A stretch of DNA of 13,006 nucleotides from Verrucomicrobia bacterium UBA2460 (GTDB lineage Bacteria > Verrucomicrobiota > Verrucomicrobiia > Methylacidiphilales > Verrucolacustridaceae), in the NCBI GenBank assembly GCA_002342345.1, contig DDPU01000043.1, positions 9,540-22,545 on the forward strand, read 5' to 3'. Position numbers and translations under genes: made by a program. This document shows, one piece after another, positions 11,610 through 13,006 of this stretch (position 1 is the first letter of the stretch; each line of letters begins with the position of its first letter). The notes under the pieces are model-generated. The model worked only from the letters and a program-made list of their open reading frames with translations. It was not told the DNA's origin and searched no databases.

Positions 11610-13006
11610 TTACTTGGAAATTCGAAAATAACCCGTCCAAAGGTCGTTTTCAGGACGTTGGTCGCCCCGCACCTCCGCGCCGGCGCCCGCGGCAATTCCG
11701 CCCTCCAGACGCGCCCGGGCAAGGTCAAAGGTCAGGGTCTCGGCCGCCGTCTGCCCGGGGGCCAGGGACCCAAAATAAAACTTCCGCCTTTCACTCCCGG
11801 CGGTGATCTCCAAGGAGGGGGAATTCACGGTTTCCGTGCCGCGATTCTGGACCCCGACCGTGATTTTTCCCAGGGTGCCCTCCTCCCTCAGGATCACGCC
11901 CGCCACCGCGACATCCACGATCCCGCGCTGGTTGCGCTCCAGGACCCGCTGAAGATTGACCACTCCCGCCCCGCTCTCATCGTCCCTTCCAGGGGCGCCG
12001 ACATCGTCCGCGTAAGAGACAAGCAAGCGGGCCGCCTGGGCTCCCGTCAGGCCCGGTTCCCGGGACAACAGCGCCGCCATCGCCCCGCTCACCAGGGCGG
12101 TCGAGGCCGAGGTCCCGCTCACCTCGACATACTTCTGGCCCGGCCACGCCGCCACCACCGCATAGCCCGGGGCGACCACATCCACCTGCGGCCCCCGGTT
12201 GGAAAAGTAAAGGGACTGCCCGTTGGCATCCACCGATCCGACCGCCACCACCCCCTCGTAAGCAGCGGGGAAACTTACCCGGTTCACCGCGTCGTTGCCG
12301 GCCGCCGCCACCAGCACCACATTCCTGGCCAGGGCATAGGCAACCGCATCCCGCACCACCGGACTGTCCCCTTCCGATCCCAGGCTCATGTTGATCACCC
12401 GCACGCCCTGCTCCACCGCACGGACCAACGCTTCCGCCAGACCGAAGGAGCTTCCCTTGCCGTCCATGTCGAGCACCGGAAAGCCTGCGATCGTGGAGGC
12501 AGGGGCTGCGCCGCGGGCTGCCCCGGAGTTTCCGGAAATTAGGGAACGCATGGCCGTGCCGTGGCCGGCGTTTTCGCTGTTCGCCGTCTCCGTTCCCTCC
12601 AACGGTGTGTCCATCAGGCCCACGGTAATCCCGCCGCCCCAGGCATCACGGACGGCGTCGGCCCCGATCAGCTCAAGGGCTTTTTTCCCCACGGCCTGAT
12701 AGATGGCATCGCCCCGTTCCTTCACCTCCAGGGGCACGGAAGGAACGCGGACGTAATAATTCCCGCTGATCGTGCCTCCATTGCCTTGGGCCGTGGCGGA
12801 CAGCCAGTCCCCATCCCGGACCCTCAGGGCGCGCAGCGCTTCCAACCGCCCCAACACCGTCCCGGGCGGGGCGGCGGCCAGAAACTTTTCATAGCCTTCC
12901 CGGCTGGAAAAACGGACCAGCTTTTCGCCGGGGATCTCCCTGCCTGCACCGGTCGCAAGGTCGGCCTCAACCCCGGAATCAGGCTTCTTTCCCGGAGAAA
13001 AATCCC
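11610..13006 (-). CDS. Subtilisin-like (S8) serine protease, N terminus beyond the window
   Basis: A continuous frame of about 464 residues runs off the right edge without a start or signal peptide, so the N terminus is missing. Visible order: a leader EKLVRFSSREGYEKFLAAAPPGTVLGRLEALRALRV that looks like an inhibitory pro-region; the S8 catalytic domain; and a C-terminal beta-rich domain of about 100 residues (VDVAVAGVILREEGTLGKITVGVQNRGTETV..., CARDB-like). The triad is complete: Asp in GLMDTP (about 12609-12611), His in GHGTAMRSL (about 12561-12563) and Ser in SGTSASTALVSG (12108-12110). The oxyanion Asn is in AAAGND. The HGT motif continues AMR rather than the common HVAG, and the Pro usual after the Ser block is Thr-Ala. 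Export and a role in degrading outside proteins are family inference. The stop is followed closely by a small membrane-protein frame. Confidence 0.9.
   Translation of the reverse strand, partial: DFSPGKKPDSGVEADLATGAGREIPGEKLVRFSSREGYEKFLAAAPPGTVLGRLEALRALRVRDGDWLSATAQGNGGTISGNYYVRVPSVPLEVKERGDAIYQAVGKKALELIGADAVRDAWGGGITVGLMDTPLEGTETANSENAGHGTAMRSLISGNSGAARGAAPASTIAGFPVLDMDGKGSSFGLAEALVRAVEQGVRVINMSLGSEGDSPVVRDAVAYALARNVVLVAAAGNDAVNRVSFPAAYEGVVAVGSVDANGQSLYFSNRGPQVDVVAPGYAVVAAWPGQKYVEVSGTSASTALVSGAMAALLSREPGLTGAQAARLLVSYADDVGAPGRDDESGAGVVNLQRVLERNQRGIVDVAVAGVILREEGTLGKITVGVQNRGTETVNSPSLEITAGSERRKFYFGSLAPGQTAAETLTFDLARARLEGGIAAGAGAEVRGDQRPENDLWTGYFRISK

Noticed and set aside
1..13006. Mobile element, phage, toxin-antitoxin or CRISPR locus
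   Set aside because: No transposase, integrase, att-like repeat or regular repeat array is visible. The tRNA-Ser gene has no neighbouring integrase or partial repeat of its 3' end in the window.

Overview
The window is a gene-dense, GC-rich piece of bacterial chromosome. Fourteen protein genes, one small candidate gene and one tRNA cover almost everything, and no gap exceeds 150 bases. I see no insertion sequence, phage gene or CRISPR array. The gene content points to a member of the PVC group, most likely Verrucomicrobiota. The best clue is a free-standing SWIB/MDM2-domain protein (typical of Chlamydiae and Verrucomicrobia) beside a basic AT-hook protein. An archaeal-type phosphatidylserine decarboxylase paired with PssA and a bacterial Coa1-family protein fit but do not prove this. 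The taxonomic call is an inference.

Layout. Positions 1-1809, minus strand: fabI (enoyl-ACP reductase), coupled by a 4-base overlap to a HAD phosphatase, then the start of a secreted protein cut by the window edge. A perfect inverted repeat abuts the fabI start codon. Positions 1909-3856, plus strand: a TerC/Alx-family membrane protein and a membrane-anchored GH73 glucosaminidase. Positions 3858-4319, minus: a Coa1-like membrane protein. Positions 4362-5974, plus: a diverged dihydropteroate synthase-like protein coupled to a pteridine reductase-like SDR. Positions 6058-6825, minus: an atypical NAD(P)-binding epimerase-like protein. Positions 6858-6944, plus: tRNA-Ser(UGA). Positions 6950-7375, minus: an AT-hook plus winged-helix protein. 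Positions 7511-9936, minus: cofG, cofH and the SWIB gene, ending in a strong intrinsic terminator. Positions 9918-11386, plus: psd and pssA. Positions 11440-13006, minus: a subtilisin-like protease, cut at its N terminus, followed by a 48-residue membrane micro-ORF.

How genes work together. cofG and cofH encode the two radical-SAM subunits of FO synthase, so the cell probably makes the deazaflavin FO, and F420 if cofC/D/E lie elsewhere. psd and pssA turn CDP-diacylglycerol and serine into phosphatidylethanolamine. The DHPS-like and PTR1-like pair looks like a pterin module whose DHPS member has lost several canonical catalytic residues, so its product may not be ordinary dihydropteroate. The SWIB and AT-hook proteins are adjacent on the same strand and together form a small eukaryote-like nucleoid-protein locus.

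The most interesting leads are the diverged DHPS/pterin-reductase operon, the FO-synthase genes running into a SWIB gene across a hairpin, the tandem chromatin-like proteins, and the hairpin at the fabI start.
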